A stretch of 64,000 nucleotides of DNA from Bacteroidales bacterium (GCA_017632935.1 JAGBQJ010000001.1:1-64000); one strand, 5' to 3'. Positions 15,910 to 24,099 are shown, counted from the stretch's first letter. Notes: generated by a model from the letters alone, not told the origin. Program-made: numbers and translations.

Positions 15910-17661
15910 ATGAACAGAGTTACCATAGAGCAGTTGCAAAAAATGCGGGAAACGGAAGACCATGTTGAATTCAAAAAAGGAGAAGGTGGCAATGTTTCCT
16001 ATAACGGCGCAGGTAAAGACAACCCAAAAGACCGTCGCCGTTGTATATTAGGTTATGTATCTGCTTTATGTAATGAGGGTGGCGGTTACTTGGTCATTGG
16101 CATGCATGACAGCCTCCCTCATAAGGTAACAGGCACCAAACAATCCGAAAACACCATTGGCAAACTTGAAAGCGACATCTACAGGGATTTAGGCATTCGC
16201 CCTGATGTTTATGAATTATATGACAAACAAAACAAAAGGGTATTGGTGATACAAATCCCTGCCCGTCCAGCGGGCAAGGTCTTCAAATTCGAAGACGTGG
16301 CTTTGATGAGGGTAGGCGAGGAACTAAAGCCCATGGATGACAAGACTTATATCTCCATTATTCAAGAACAAGAACCCGATTTTTCCGAAGAGATATGCGA
16401 AAACGCCCAAATCAGCGATTTGGACGAAGAAGCCATTGAGATACTGAAAGACAAGTATGCATTAAAACAGAAGAACCCAGCTTTCCGCTCTCTATCAAAT
16501 GAGCAAGCCTTAAGTGATCTAAACTTATTAAAAGATGGCAAGGTGACCAACGCTGCCATCCTTCTTGTGGGTAAGGAATCTGTTATCGACCGCTTGTTTC
16601 CGCAAGCCAAAGTGATGTTGGAGTATAGAAACACGGAAACTCAAATCAATTTTGACAACAGGTTCGTATTTGGTAAACCATTCTATAAGTTGATTGATGA
16701 GTTATGGAATGCCATCAACCTTCGCAACGGCTATATACCGGTAAGAGAAGGAGCCTATATCGGGTTGTCAAGCATTCCGTTTTTCAACGAAGAGGTTATC
16801 AGAGAAGTTGTCAATAATGCCTTTGCACACAGAGATTACCGTAGAAACAGCGAAATCGTCATCAAAATGTATCCGACCCGTCTGGATGTCATCAATGCGG
16901 GCGGTTTCCCTCAAGGCGTTACTTTAGAAAACCTGCTGACCGTACCTAGCACTCCTCGCAATAGATTGTTGGCCGATGTGTTGTCTAAGACAGGTATTGT
17001 GGAACGTTCCGGACAAGGAATAGATAAAATTTTCCTTTATACATTGGCTGAAGGAAAACCCGCACCAGATTATTCCCATTCAGATGATTTCACGGTAACT
17101 GCAATTCTTTCTGCGACGGTTAAAGAAATAGGATTTGCCCTGTTTGTCCAGACCATACAAGCGGAGTTGCCTGATAACGAAAAGTTGACGGTATTTGATG
17201 TAATAACCTTGTGTAAAATCAGAGACGGAGAACGAAAAATTGCCGATAGGACTATCGTAAAAAAACTGGAGGACAAGAATTGTATTGAAAAACACGGAAA
17301 AACAAATGCCCAATACTATACTCTACATAGACGGTATTATGAAATGGTGGGAAAGACAGCAGAGTATTCTTTGTTGGTGGACTGGGATGCCAAACAGCTT
17401 TTAGCAGTTATTTCGCCTTATCTTCAGAAATACGGCAAAGCAAAAAAATCAGATTTACTAAAAATAGTGGGAGACCATATCACCGACAAGCAACTTCGCA
17501 GTTTCCTTAACCAACTAAGGGCAATTGACTATATCAAAACAGAAGGAGTGCGTGGCCATTTGGTTTATATGCTAGGTGATAGTTATTTCAAAAACAACGA
17601 CCTTATGAATAGGGCCTTGAATATCGGGTTGGAGACATTGAAAAACAATGGAGAAATCTAA
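15910..17661 (+). CDS. AlbA_2 (Schlafen-type) and ATP-binding domain protein
   Basis: A 583-residue protein. The N-terminal AlbA_2 domain reads ETEDHVEFKKGEGG ... ALCNEGGGYLVIGMHD (about 15-70). A HATPase_c_4-type segment follows with FNEEVIREVVNNAFAHRDYR (N-box-like) and RNRLLADVLSKTGIVERSGQGIDKI (about 355-380). The C-terminal 170 residues look like winged helices. Relatives are annotated as RecG-like or putative transcription regulators, and similar genes often sit in restriction loci. ATG 15910 is chosen, 20 bases after the McrB-like stop; the upstream TTG at 15880 would overlap that gene. It may regulate the operon or act as an accessory factor. Confidence 0.85.
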   Translation: MNRVTIEQLQKMRETEDHVEFKKGEGGNVSYNGAGKDNPKDRRRCILGYVSALCNEGGGYLVIGMHDSLPHKVTGTKQSENTIGKLESDIYRDLGIRPDVYELYDKQNKRVLVIQIPARPAGKVFKFEDVALMRVGEELKPMDDKTYISIIQEQEPDFSEEICENAQISDLDEEAIEILKDKYALKQKNPAFRSLSNEQALSDLNLLKDGKVTNAAILLVGKESVIDRLFPQAKVMLEYRNTETQINFDNRFVFGKPFYKLIDELWNAINLRNGYIPVREGAYIGLSSIPFFNEEVIREVVNNAFAHRDYRRNSEIVIKMYPTRLDVINAGGFPQGVTLENLLTVPSTPRNRLLADVLSKTGIVERSGQGIDKIFLYTLAEGKPAPDYSHSDDFTVTAILSATVKEIGFALFVQTIQAELPDNEKLTVFDVITLCKIRDGERKIADRTIVKKLEDKNCIEKHGKTNAQYYTLHRRYYEMVGKTAEYSLLVDWDAKQLLAVISPYLQKYGKAKKSDLLKIVGDHITDKQLRSFLNQLRAIDYIKTEGVRGHLVYMLGDSYFKNNDLMNRALNIGLETLKNNGEI

Positions 17662-17670
17662 TACAAATTG

Positions 17671-17846
17671 AAAGGGCGAATAAAAGGGCGAATAGAACAG
17701 GGAAAACACCACAAAAACAATTCATAATACACTGGTTTTCAACGATTAAGAAAGGGCGAATAAAAGGGCGAATAGAATAGGTAAAACAACCCAAAAACAA
17801 TTCATAACACATTGATTTTCAATAATCAAGAAAGGGCAAATAAACA
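17671..17846. repeat. Tandem 80-bp direct repeat, two copies plus a partial third
   Basis: Unit 1 is 17671-17750, unit 2 is 17751-17830, and a truncated third runs from 17831 into the next start codon. Each unit starts with AAAGGGCGAATAAAAGGGCG, itself a short doubled word, and ends with GGTTTTCAACGATTAAG or a close variant. The copies differ at scattered bases. The array separates the AlbA_2 gene from the McrC-like gene. It could alter the spacing or expression of the nuclease by copy-number change. Confidence 0.85.
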
Positions 17847-20066
17847 ATGGAACTCCTTCGTATCACCCATACCGACTTCACACTCACCATCGAGTGTTCC
17901 CATTTCTGGCAGGAATGGCAGAAAGGCGTGCGCAACATAGGTGACCAACGTTTGACTTCTACCTATTCGTGGTCGGCAGGAGTGCAAAGCGTGGAGCGAG
18001 CACACGAAGAAGAAGGGAGATCAGAGATCATCAACCCAGGCAATCCCAATGAGAAGGCTTTCTTTTTTGAACAAACCGATTACAGCATTTGGGTCGAGTT
18101 TGTTGAAGGTGTGTCGGATGCTCAGTTCGACAGTCAGCGCACGGACGTGAACGAGCATTTCTCGTGGAAAAAGAAGCAACGTGTCCTTATGGGATTTCTC
18201 AACTACGGAAACGACATCGGCCGTGCCGACCTGCCGTTGCGCTACACCATAAAAGGCGAACAGAAGCGTTTCGTCTTTTCTTACGATGTGATTTCCGCCA
18301 AACTGGACTATCACAATGACTGGAAGCGGATACTGAAAGACATAGAGGTAGAATACCGCATGCTCTCCTTGGATTACCTGAAGCGCACCTATCATGGCAT
18401 CAAGGAAGGAGAAGGCGAATCATACGACCTTATTTGGTGGAATATATTCCATGGTTTGCAAGAGCAATTCTCCCGCTCTATCCGAAACATTATTGAGCGG
18501 CCACGCCATAGGCTCAAGACCGTCTCTTCCTACAAACGTGCCGACCAAATACGTCGTTTCACTGCCATACAAGAGCAGCAGTTTGCAGAACACAAGGAAG
18601 AGGAATCACGGCTTTACCTTGTTGAAGAGCAACAGCATACGCATAATACGGTGGAGAATCGTTTTCTCAAACATGCCCTTACGGTGATACAACAACGTTA
18701 TTCGGAGTTGAGCAAGCGAATTCTCAATGAGTTGAAACTGCCGCTTTCCGAAACAGAGAAAGATAGAATCAGATGCTCGGATGCCGAATTGAAACATTTG
18801 ATTCGCAACCCGTTTTTCCGCACAGTAGGTACCTTTGAGGGCTTCAAGCAAGAATCGCTCGTGATGCAACGCGACACCAATTATTCAGCCGTGTACCGCA
18901 CCTACTTCATTTTGCGTAAGTCATTCAGTTTGAACGATGGAATGTTTCGCATGGAAACCAAAGACATCGCCACACTTTATGAGATTTGGTGCTTTATTGA
19001 GGTCAGCCACATCGTTCAAGAGCAATTGGGAATAAATGATGACGACGTTGATCATCGTAACCGTATGGAAATGAACGGTTTGTTTACTTGGGGTCTTGGA
19101 AGAGGCGAACACTCACGCATTTTATTTAAAAAGGATGGCGTAGAACTAGCGGAACTGATTTATAATCCCAAACATACTGATAAAGAAGACGACAATATAA
19201 GCATTAAAAACCTGGAAGTCCGCACAGTTCCGCAGAAGCCTGATATCGTTTTGCAGTTAACTAAAGACGATGTGGAAAAGGGCATGAAAATGACTTATCT
19301 GTTCGATGCCAAATATCGGATTGACAAGAAAGACGACCATAATGTGGATACTCCCCCCGAAGATGCCATCAACCAAATGCATCGATTCCGTGATGCCATT
19401 TATTATAAAGACTACACAACAGACCAACTGAAAAAAGAAGTCATAGGTGGATACATTCTATTTCCCGGCGATGGAGAACCAGCCGATGTACAAGTATCTA
19501 AGTTTTATAAAAGTATTGGAGAGGTCAATATTGGGGCTTTCCCGCTAAAACCCAAAGACGAGGAAAACAAAAAACTATTAGAGCAATTCATTAAAAAGCT
19601 AATTGACACAAAAGCCGCTGAAACCATCTCGAAAGTAATCCCGCAAAAAGGAACCATAATAGATGTACCTGACCGGGTGTTAATTGGTTTGGTCAACCCA
19701 AGTCCGCGAAGAAACTATTACAAAAGCTTTGTAGATGGGGAAGCTGACCTTTATTACACCGGTCCTAACTTCCCCTCCACCATTGCCTTGCATGACTTGC
19801 ATTTCTTTGTTCCCTATATCAAGGACTTGGGTATTCGCGATGTGTATGAAATCACCAATATCAGAACAATAAAAGGTAGCGAAGCCAAACAAAATGGGGA
19901 AGAAGGCGATGACTTGCGTCTTGCGTTCCATCTCAAATTCCATCATAAACTTTTTGAGGAATACAAAGCCATTGACACCACGGGTATGATTAATTACTCG
20001 TTTTTTGATACCAACTTTGAACAACTTGAAAAATTACTATTATGTCCTGCCCCCAAGTCATCCTAG
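17847..20066 (+). CDS. DUF2357 / McrC-like PD-(D/E)XK nuclease
   Basis: A 739-residue protein of the DUF2357/DUF524 (McrC-like) family, the expected nuclease partner of the McrB-like ATPase. The N-terminal half is DUF2357-like. The nuclease core shows ATLYEIWCFIEV (about 373), KPDIVLQL (about 471) and YLFDAKYRID (about 490), a PD...DAK arrangement, followed by DAINQMHRFRDAIYY. The C-terminal 130 residues (FFVPYIKDLGIRDVYEITNIRT) form an extra domain that could be PUA/EVE-like; that is weak. The last ten residues (LCPAPKSS and stop) are encoded by the start of a yqaE fragment, so the original C-terminus may have been replaced. Confidence 0.85.
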   Translation: MELLRITHTDFTLTIECSHFWQEWQKGVRNIGDQRLTSTYSWSAGVQSVERAHEEEGRSEIINPGNPNEKAFFFEQTDYSIWVEFVEGVSDAQFDSQRTDVNEHFSWKKKQRVLMGFLNYGNDIGRADLPLRYTIKGEQKRFVFSYDVISAKLDYHNDWKRILKDIEVEYRMLSLDYLKRTYHGIKEGEGESYDLIWWNIFHGLQEQFSRSIRNIIERPRHRLKTVSSYKRADQIRRFTAIQEQQFAEHKEEESRLYLVEEQQHTHNTVENRFLKHALTVIQQRYSELSKRILNELKLPLSETEKDRIRCSDAELKHLIRNPFFRTVGTFEGFKQESLVMQRDTNYSAVYRTYFILRKSFSLNDGMFRMETKDIATLYEIWCFIEVSHIVQEQLGINDDDVDHRNRMEMNGLFTWGLGRGEHSRILFKKDGVELAELIYNPKHTDKEDDNISIKNLEVRTVPQKPDIVLQLTKDDVEKGMKMTYLFDAKYRIDKKDDHNVDTPPEDAINQMHRFRDAIYYKDYTTDQLKKEVIGGYILFPGDGEPADVQVSKFYKSIGEVNIGAFPLKPKDEENKKLLEQFIKKLIDTKAAETISKVIPQKGTIIDVPDRVLIGLVNPSPRRNYYKSFVDGEADLYYTGPNFPSTIALHDLHFFVPYIKDLGIRDVYEITNIRTIKGSEAKQNGEEGDDLRLAFHLKFHHKLFEEYKAIDTTGMINYSFFDTNFEQLEKLLLCPAPKSS

Positions 20067-20143
20067 CCATCATCTTTCCGCCGCTGGCGGTGATCGACCG
20101 CGGCTATGGGATTATAAAGTTAGTTGATTTTGCTATAAAGTAG
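20042..20143 (+). pseudogene. Truncated YqaE/Pmp3-type membrane protein gene
   Basis: The frame starting ATG 20042 reads MSCPQVILAIIFPPLAVIDR and continues GYG, then departs into IIKLVDFAIK and a stop at 20141-20143. The first 23 residues match the conserved N-terminus and first membrane helix of YqaE/Pmp3 proteins, which are about 50-55 residues with two helices. The second helix is missing. The start overlaps the end of the McrC-like gene in another frame. It is a fragment left at the right end of the island. Confidence 0.65.
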
Positions 20144-20162
20144 AATAAAACTCGTATTTTTG
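20129..20162 (+). promoter_or_regulatory. Promoter of the Fic gene
   Basis: TTTG (20129-20132) and TATTTTTG (20155-20162, exact TAnnTTTG) are 22 bases apart and lie 79 bases before the Fic start. The Fic gene therefore has its own promoter, apart from the methyltransferase operon. Confidence 0.55.
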
Positions 20163-20241
20163 CACAAACAACGCCGAAGTTCCGTTATGTCTCATAAAGG
20201 TTTCGGAACCCAAAACATGTTGGGCATAAAGCATTAGAACT

Positions 20242-21387
20242 ATGGACAAGCACTATCAAATACCAAAGCTTCCTTTGTCGTATGATTTGGAAACGAAAGA
20301 AATCCTAAAGCAAGTGAACCGAGCCAACCGCAAACTTGCCGAATTAAAGGGCGTTGTCCAAACCATACCAAACGAACAAATCCTGATTAGCACTTTGACT
20401 TTGCAAGAGGCGAAAGATAGTTCGGCCGTTGAAAACATCGTAACCACACAAGACGATCTCTATAAGGCAGATTTGAATTTGACAGAGGCGGCTATCAATG
20501 CTTCAACCAAGGAGGTGTTGAATTATCGCCAAGCCATGCAGAGAGGCTTTGAATTGGCTCGCCAAACCAAACTGCTTACGCTGAACGACATCAAGAAGAT
20601 TCAACAAGAATTGGAATCAAACAATGCGGGATTCCGTTCGGGTCCTGGAACGACATTGCAAAACCAAAACAAGGAAATTGTTTACACTCCGCCTCAAAGT
20701 AAAATCGAAATTGAGGAAGCAATGCGCAACTTAGAACTCTATATCAATGACCCGCTGATGCATGATGTCGATCCTCTCATAAAGATGGCCATCATTCATC
20801 ACCAGTTTGAAAGCATTCATCCTTTTTATGACGGTAACGGACGAACAGGACGTATTATCAACATTTTGTATTTGGTTATCAACGGTTTATTGGACTTGCC
20901 TATTTTATATCTCAGCCGATTTATCACCCATAATAAAGGTGATTACTACAGACTGATACAGGCAATAAGAGACAAAGATTCCGACAATTCCCACGAATGG
21001 GAGCGATGGATTATGTTCATACTCAAAGGAGTGGAAGAAACCGCAGAAGAAACCATTCGCCTCGTCAAAGGCATTTCACAATTGATGGCAGACTACAAAT
21101 CTACGCTCAGACCAATATTTGGACGACAATATAAACATGATCTTTTAAACAATCTATTTTACCACCCATATACAAAGATAGAATTTATTCAAAAAGACAT
21201 GATGGTTCAGCGAAAGACCGCTGCCAAATATTTGGATATCATTGTGGAAAATGGTCTTTTGGACAAGGTTAAAATAGGACATACTAACTATTATATCAAT
21301 GTCCAATTGATGGATTTATTCATGAATCATCAACTTGATACCTCAGAAAAAATAGATGTTATTGAGTCTATACATAAAATCGAATAA
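20242..21387 (+). CDS. Fic family protein (class II, N-terminal inhibitory helix)
   Basis: A 381-residue Fic protein, an AMP- or nucleotide-transferring enzyme that modifies a target protein hydroxyl. The active-site loop is complete: SIHPFYDGNGRTGRI (catalytic His about 193). The N-terminal Fic_N region carries SSAVEN (60-65), which fits the [S/T]xxxE[G/N] inhibitory motif, so the protein should be self-inhibited (class II) without a separate antitoxin. The C-terminal 100 residues look like a winged helix (YTKIEFIQKDMMVQRKTAAKY), typical of Bacteroidetes Fic-HTH proteins. The own promoter and flanking yqaE-like fragments suggest a separate cassette beside the island. The physiological target is unknown. 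Confidence 0.93.
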   Translation: MDKHYQIPKLPLSYDLETKEILKQVNRANRKLAELKGVVQTIPNEQILISTLTLQEAKDSSAVENIVTTQDDLYKADLNLTEAAINASTKEVLNYRQAMQRGFELARQTKLLTLNDIKKIQQELESNNAGFRSGPGTTLQNQNKEIVYTPPQSKIEIEEAMRNLELYINDPLMHDVDPLIKMAIIHHQFESIHPFYDGNGRTGRIINILYLVINGLLDLPILYLSRFITHNKGDYYRLIQAIRDKDSDNSHEWERWIMFILKGVEETAEETIRLVKGISQLMADYKSTLRPIFGRQYKHDLLNNLFYHPYTKIEFIQKDMMVQRKTAAKYLDIIVENGLLDKVKIGHTNYYINVQLMDLFMNHQLDTSEKIDVIESIHKIE

Positions 21388-21398
21388 CCAGCATTTAC

Positions 21399-21594
21399 GT
21401 ACCCGAAAAGACGATTTTGGGTACATAAGAAGCAACAAATGTACCCGAAAAGACGATTTTGGGTACATAAGAAGCAACAAATGTACCCGAAAAGACGATT
21501 TTGGGTACATAAAAAGCAACTTGTGTACCCGAAAATGCAGTTTTGGGTACACAAGAAGCAACAAATGTACCCGAAAAGACGATTTTGAGTACAT
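21399..21594. repeat. Array of five 42-bp hairpin repeats
   Basis: Units begin at 21399, 21441, 21483, 21525 and 21567, exactly 42 bases apart. Each holds an inverted repeat, GTACCCGAAAA then a 5-base loop then TTTTGGGTAC, followed by a spacer like ATAAGAAGCAACAAAT. Unit 4 changes the loop (TGCAG for GACGA) and part of the spacer but keeps the stem; unit 5 has one stem change (GAGTAC). The array begins 11 bases after the Fic stop codon. It could be a set of terminators, protein-binding sites or an expanded REP-like element. Confidence 0.9.
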
Positions 21595-21611
21595 AGCAAT
21601 CTAACATCACC

Positions 21612-21660
21612 ATGTCCCGCCTCCAAACCACCCCATCCATCATTTTCCATCCACTGGCGG
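21612..21660 (+). pseudogene. Second yqaE-like 5' fragment downstream of the Fic cassette
   Basis: From ATG 21612 the DNA aligns without gaps to the yqaE fragment at 20042: by hand 36 of the first 48 bases agree, with shared ATGTCC at the start and CTGGCGG at the end. The encoded peptide (MSRLQTTPSIIFHPLAG) has diverged and stops soon after. The gap 21661-21743 holds nothing else I can name. Confidence 0.4.
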
Positions 21661-21743
21661 GAGCAACCATGACAAAAAAACTCCTCAATTATGGGTAGAT
21701 TGCACGATTTTTGTTGTTTTAATCACGATAAACACGACTGAAC

Positions 21744-22442
21744 ATGAAAAACAAAGTAATTCTATTGGCTATGACATGCTTGGCAATGATCACGACCGCC
21801 TGGGGACAGGTGGAAAGCAATTCGGATAGAGATTTGGAACCCGAACAATACATCTTCGCCATCCAAAAGGTTTGGGCCGACAACCCCATTCAGGTGGAAA
21901 AGATCGACCCAAACGCCCGTATCAGGAGTTTCGCAAAGGCTTTCTGTAGTAGATATCAGGACTACAGACCCAACGAAGCGATGATGGACTATCTCAAAAA
22001 ACCCGGAGACTACTCTTGGGAAGAAAAGCACTATTATTCGGAAGACCTCCCTCGTAATGGCTATATCAAATGCGATATGGGTGGACAGTTCGACTACCTA
22101 ACAGAGATGTGTTATTGGCGTCGTCCCAATGGGCACCAGCTGGTGGGCGTCCTGATGCAGATAGGTCGCGAAGGTGAAGCATGCGATGCGGTGATTCTGT
22201 TTTACGACTTCAACCAAAAAACACAAGTGATGTCACCCGACACCACAACCTATCAAACCGTCATGAAAATTGTGGGTAAACATCCAGGCTCACTTTTCTT
22301 CGAATTACCCAAAGAAGGAAAAGACATCGATGTAACGGCAGTGCTTTGGACAATGGAAGACGATTTCGTCTATGACGATTTCTTGCTCAAATGGAATGGC
22401 GACTCGTTTGACGAAGCAAAGATTGAAATAGAGGTTGAATAA
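21744..22442 (+). CDS. Secreted protein of unknown function
   Basis: A 232-residue protein with a clear signal peptide (MKNKVILLAMTCLAMITTAWGQ). I do not recognise the family. The mature part is acidic and aromatic-rich, with CDMGGQFDYLTEMCYWRRPNG suggesting a small beta-rich domain; two cysteines in that segment might pair. It ends with a hydrophilic VYDDFLLKWNGDSFDEAKIE. No promoter match is convincing. It converges on the alpha/beta hydrolase gene with a weak hairpin between. Confidence 0.75.
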   Translation: MKNKVILLAMTCLAMITTAWGQVESNSDRDLEPEQYIFAIQKVWADNPIQVEKIDPNARIRSFAKAFCSRYQDYRPNEAMMDYLKKPGDYSWEEKHYYSEDLPRNGYIKCDMGGQFDYLTEMCYWRRPNGHQLVGVLMQIGREGEACDAVILFYDFNQKTQVMSPDTTTYQTVMKIVGKHPGSLFFELPKEGKDIDVTAVLWTMEDDFVYDDFLLKWNGDSFDEAKIEIEVE

Positions 22443-22487
22443 CCACAAGAAAAGGGCCCCGGGAAATCTCAATTGATTAACATTGCA

Positions 22488-22508
22488 CATCGGTCTATGC
22501 AACCGATG
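22488..22508. terminator. Possible hairpin between convergent genes
   Basis: CATCGGT (22488-22494) and ACCGATG (22502-22508) form a perfect 7-bp stem with a 7-base loop between the secreted-protein and hydrolase stop codons. No T-run follows, so terminator function is uncertain. Confidence 0.35.
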
Positions 22509-22516
22509 ACAGAATA

Positions 22517-23359
22517 TCATTTGCCAAAGACCGTTTTGAAGAACTCCACCGTGCCGGCAACGACTTGCTTGCGGCGGCGGGTGATGGTGTGGTTTTCGCC
22601 TTCCACCACTTTCAGGGAGGCATGAGGGCCGTAGGCATCCAGGTATCGCTCGCTGCACCACATCGGCACGATGCCGTCGCGGTCGCCATGAAGGAGGAGC
22701 ACGGGGCCTTGATAGGCCGCTGCAGTGCCGTAGATGTCGAGCTGCTGCGTGGTGACGAGGTACTCGCGCCCCAGCTTATACAATCCCCAACAGCGGATGT
22801 ATTCCGGCGGGTTCTTGGGGTCGAAGGTCGCATTGAAGAACTTGCCACCCTGACATGCCTCCTTGATGACCGAGCCTGGGGCAATCAACACTACGCCTGA
22901 CGGCACCATACTTTCGCCGGCCAGACGTCCAGCCGCCATCGAAGCGACGACACCGCCTTGCGAGTGACCCAACAAACCTACACCTTTCACATAGGGCAAG
23001 CTCTGCACATAGTCCCAAACGGCTCGCGCTTCGGCCAGCTCCTTTTCGATGGTCATGTACTGCTTGCGGCCTTCGCTCTTGCCATGTCCACCGAAGTCGA
23101 AGCGGATGGAGGCGATGCCGGCTTCGGCAAGACCTTTCGCGAGCTGCGGCATAGGGATATAGTCCTTGCTAGAGAAGATGCCGTGCATCAGGATCACCAT
23201 CGGACACTGGTCAGTTGTTGGATCAAACCCATCGGGCAAGGTAACTTTGTAGGCAATCTCGCCTTGAGGGCCTCGGATGGAGGCTTTTTGCGCTTGGCAA
23301 CCCGATAGAAACACCAGGCCAAGCGCTGTCAGAAGTAGATAAGTAAAGAATTGTCTCAT
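22517..23359 (-). CDS. Alpha/beta hydrolase lipoprotein
   Basis: A 280-residue serine hydrolase. The start at 23359 gives a lipoprotein signal (MRQFFTYLLLTALGLVFLSG then Cys20). The fold is visible as VILMHGIFSSKDYIP (oxyanion loop), nucleophile elbow LLGHSQGGVVAS, acid LLLHGDRDGIVP and His in VVEGENHTIT. RFDFGGHGKSEG is typical of esterase/acyl-CoA thioesterase-like hydrolases. The substrate is unknown. An upstream in-frame start at 23410 would precede the lipobox by 17 extra residues and is less likely. It diverges from the HAD gene. Confidence 0.88.
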   Translation of the reverse strand: MRQFFTYLLLTALGLVFLSGCQAQKASIRGPQGEIAYKVTLPDGFDPTTDQCPMVILMHGIFSSKDYIPMPQLAKGLAEAGIASIRFDFGGHGKSEGRKQYMTIEKELAEARAVWDYVQSLPYVKGVGLLGHSQGGVVASMAAGRLAGESMVPSGVVLIAPGSVIKEACQGGKFFNATFDPKNPPEYIRCWGLYKLGREYLVTTQQLDIYGTAAAYQGPVLLLHGDRDGIVPMWCSERYLDAYGPHASLKVVEGENHTITRRRKQVVAGTVEFFKTVFGK

Positions 23360-23424
23360 AAACAGATAACGTCGTTTACCATGCTTTATTGCATTATTTG
23401 AGAGCGTCAAGAATGGAATAATTG

Positions 23425-23432
23425 TACATTTG
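23425..23432 (+). promoter_or_regulatory. -7 element TACATTTG for the HAD-vsr operon
   Basis: Exact TAnnTTTG match 19 bases before the HAD phosphatase ATG at 23452. Confidence 0.55.
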
Positions 23433-23451
23433 CAGCATAAAGAGCAATCTT

Positions 23452-24099
23452 ATGAAACCCAAACTCGTCATCTTCGACCTCGACGGCACGCTGCTCGATA
23501 CCATCGACGACCTTAAAGAGGCCGTCAACCACGCCATGGGGTTGAGAGGCTTCCCGACCTTTACGCGCAACGAAGTCATGGCCATGGTTGGGCATGGCGC
23601 CCGCAACCTAATGCGAAAGGCATTGCCTGATGGGCATAAAGATGACGACATGGTGGATGCAGCCTACAATGACTTCAGGGACTATTACATTACCCATATA
23701 GACATACACACAAAGCCTTTTGTCGGAATACAAAACCTCTTGGCCAAGCTACACCAAGAAGGCGTAATGCTGGCCGTGGCATCCAACAAGTTCCAAGAAG
23801 GCACCGAACACCTCATCAAGGAGTTCTTCCCAGAGATCCCCTTTGTGGCGGTCCTGGGCGGTCGCCCCGGCTTCCCCCTTAAGCCCGACCCCGAGATTGT
23901 CGGCGAGGTGCTGCGTAAAGCTGGCGTCGACAAGGAAGAAGCTGTCATGGTCGGCGACTCGCCCACCGACATGAGGACCGCCGCCAACGGCGGTATCAGG
24001 GGTATCGCCGTCGGATGGGGATATCGTGACATGAGAGACATTGAAGGCATAACTATTGTCGAAACAGTTGACGAACTACAAAAACTGCTCTTGCCATGA
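23452..24099 (+). CDS. HAD family hydrolase, phosphoglycolate-phosphatase-like
   Basis: A 215-residue HAD phosphatase. Motif I is VIFDLDGTLLDT (nucleophile Asp8), followed by a helical cap with GLRGFPTFTRNEVMAMVGHGARNL, motif II LAVASNK, motif III lysine in GFPLKPDPEIV, and motif IV VMVGDSPTDMRTA. This pattern fits the Gph/PGPase subfamily; 2-phosphoglycolate is a likely but unproven substrate. The stop overlaps the vsr start (ATGA at 24096-24099), so vsr is translated from the same message. Confidence 0.9.
   Translation: MKPKLVIFDLDGTLLDTIDDLKEAVNHAMGLRGFPTFTRNEVMAMVGHGARNLMRKALPDGHKDDDMVDAAYNDFRDYYITHIDIHTKPFVGIQNLLAKLHQEGVMLAVASNKFQEGTEHLIKEFFPEIPFVAVLGGRPGFPLKPDPEIVGEVLRKAGVDKEEAVMVGDSPTDMRTAANGGIRGIAVGWGYRDMRDIEGITIVETVDELQKLLLP

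Noticed and set aside
7111..20041. Integrative element with attachment sites and integrase
   Set aside because: No integrase, transposase or tRNA gene and no convincing direct repeat links the two ends; broken genes at the ends fit recombination or replacement better.
21399..21594. CRISPR array
   Set aside because: The whole 42-bp unit is repeated including the spacer, the arms form a hairpin of the unit itself, spacers are not unique, and no cas genes are present.
21356..21604. Protein gene with 14-residue repeats (CTRKDDFGYIRSNK)
   Set aside because: The frame is open on both strands only because the 42-bp unit is a multiple of three and lacks stops. It overlaps the Fic 3' end and has no promoter or start context.
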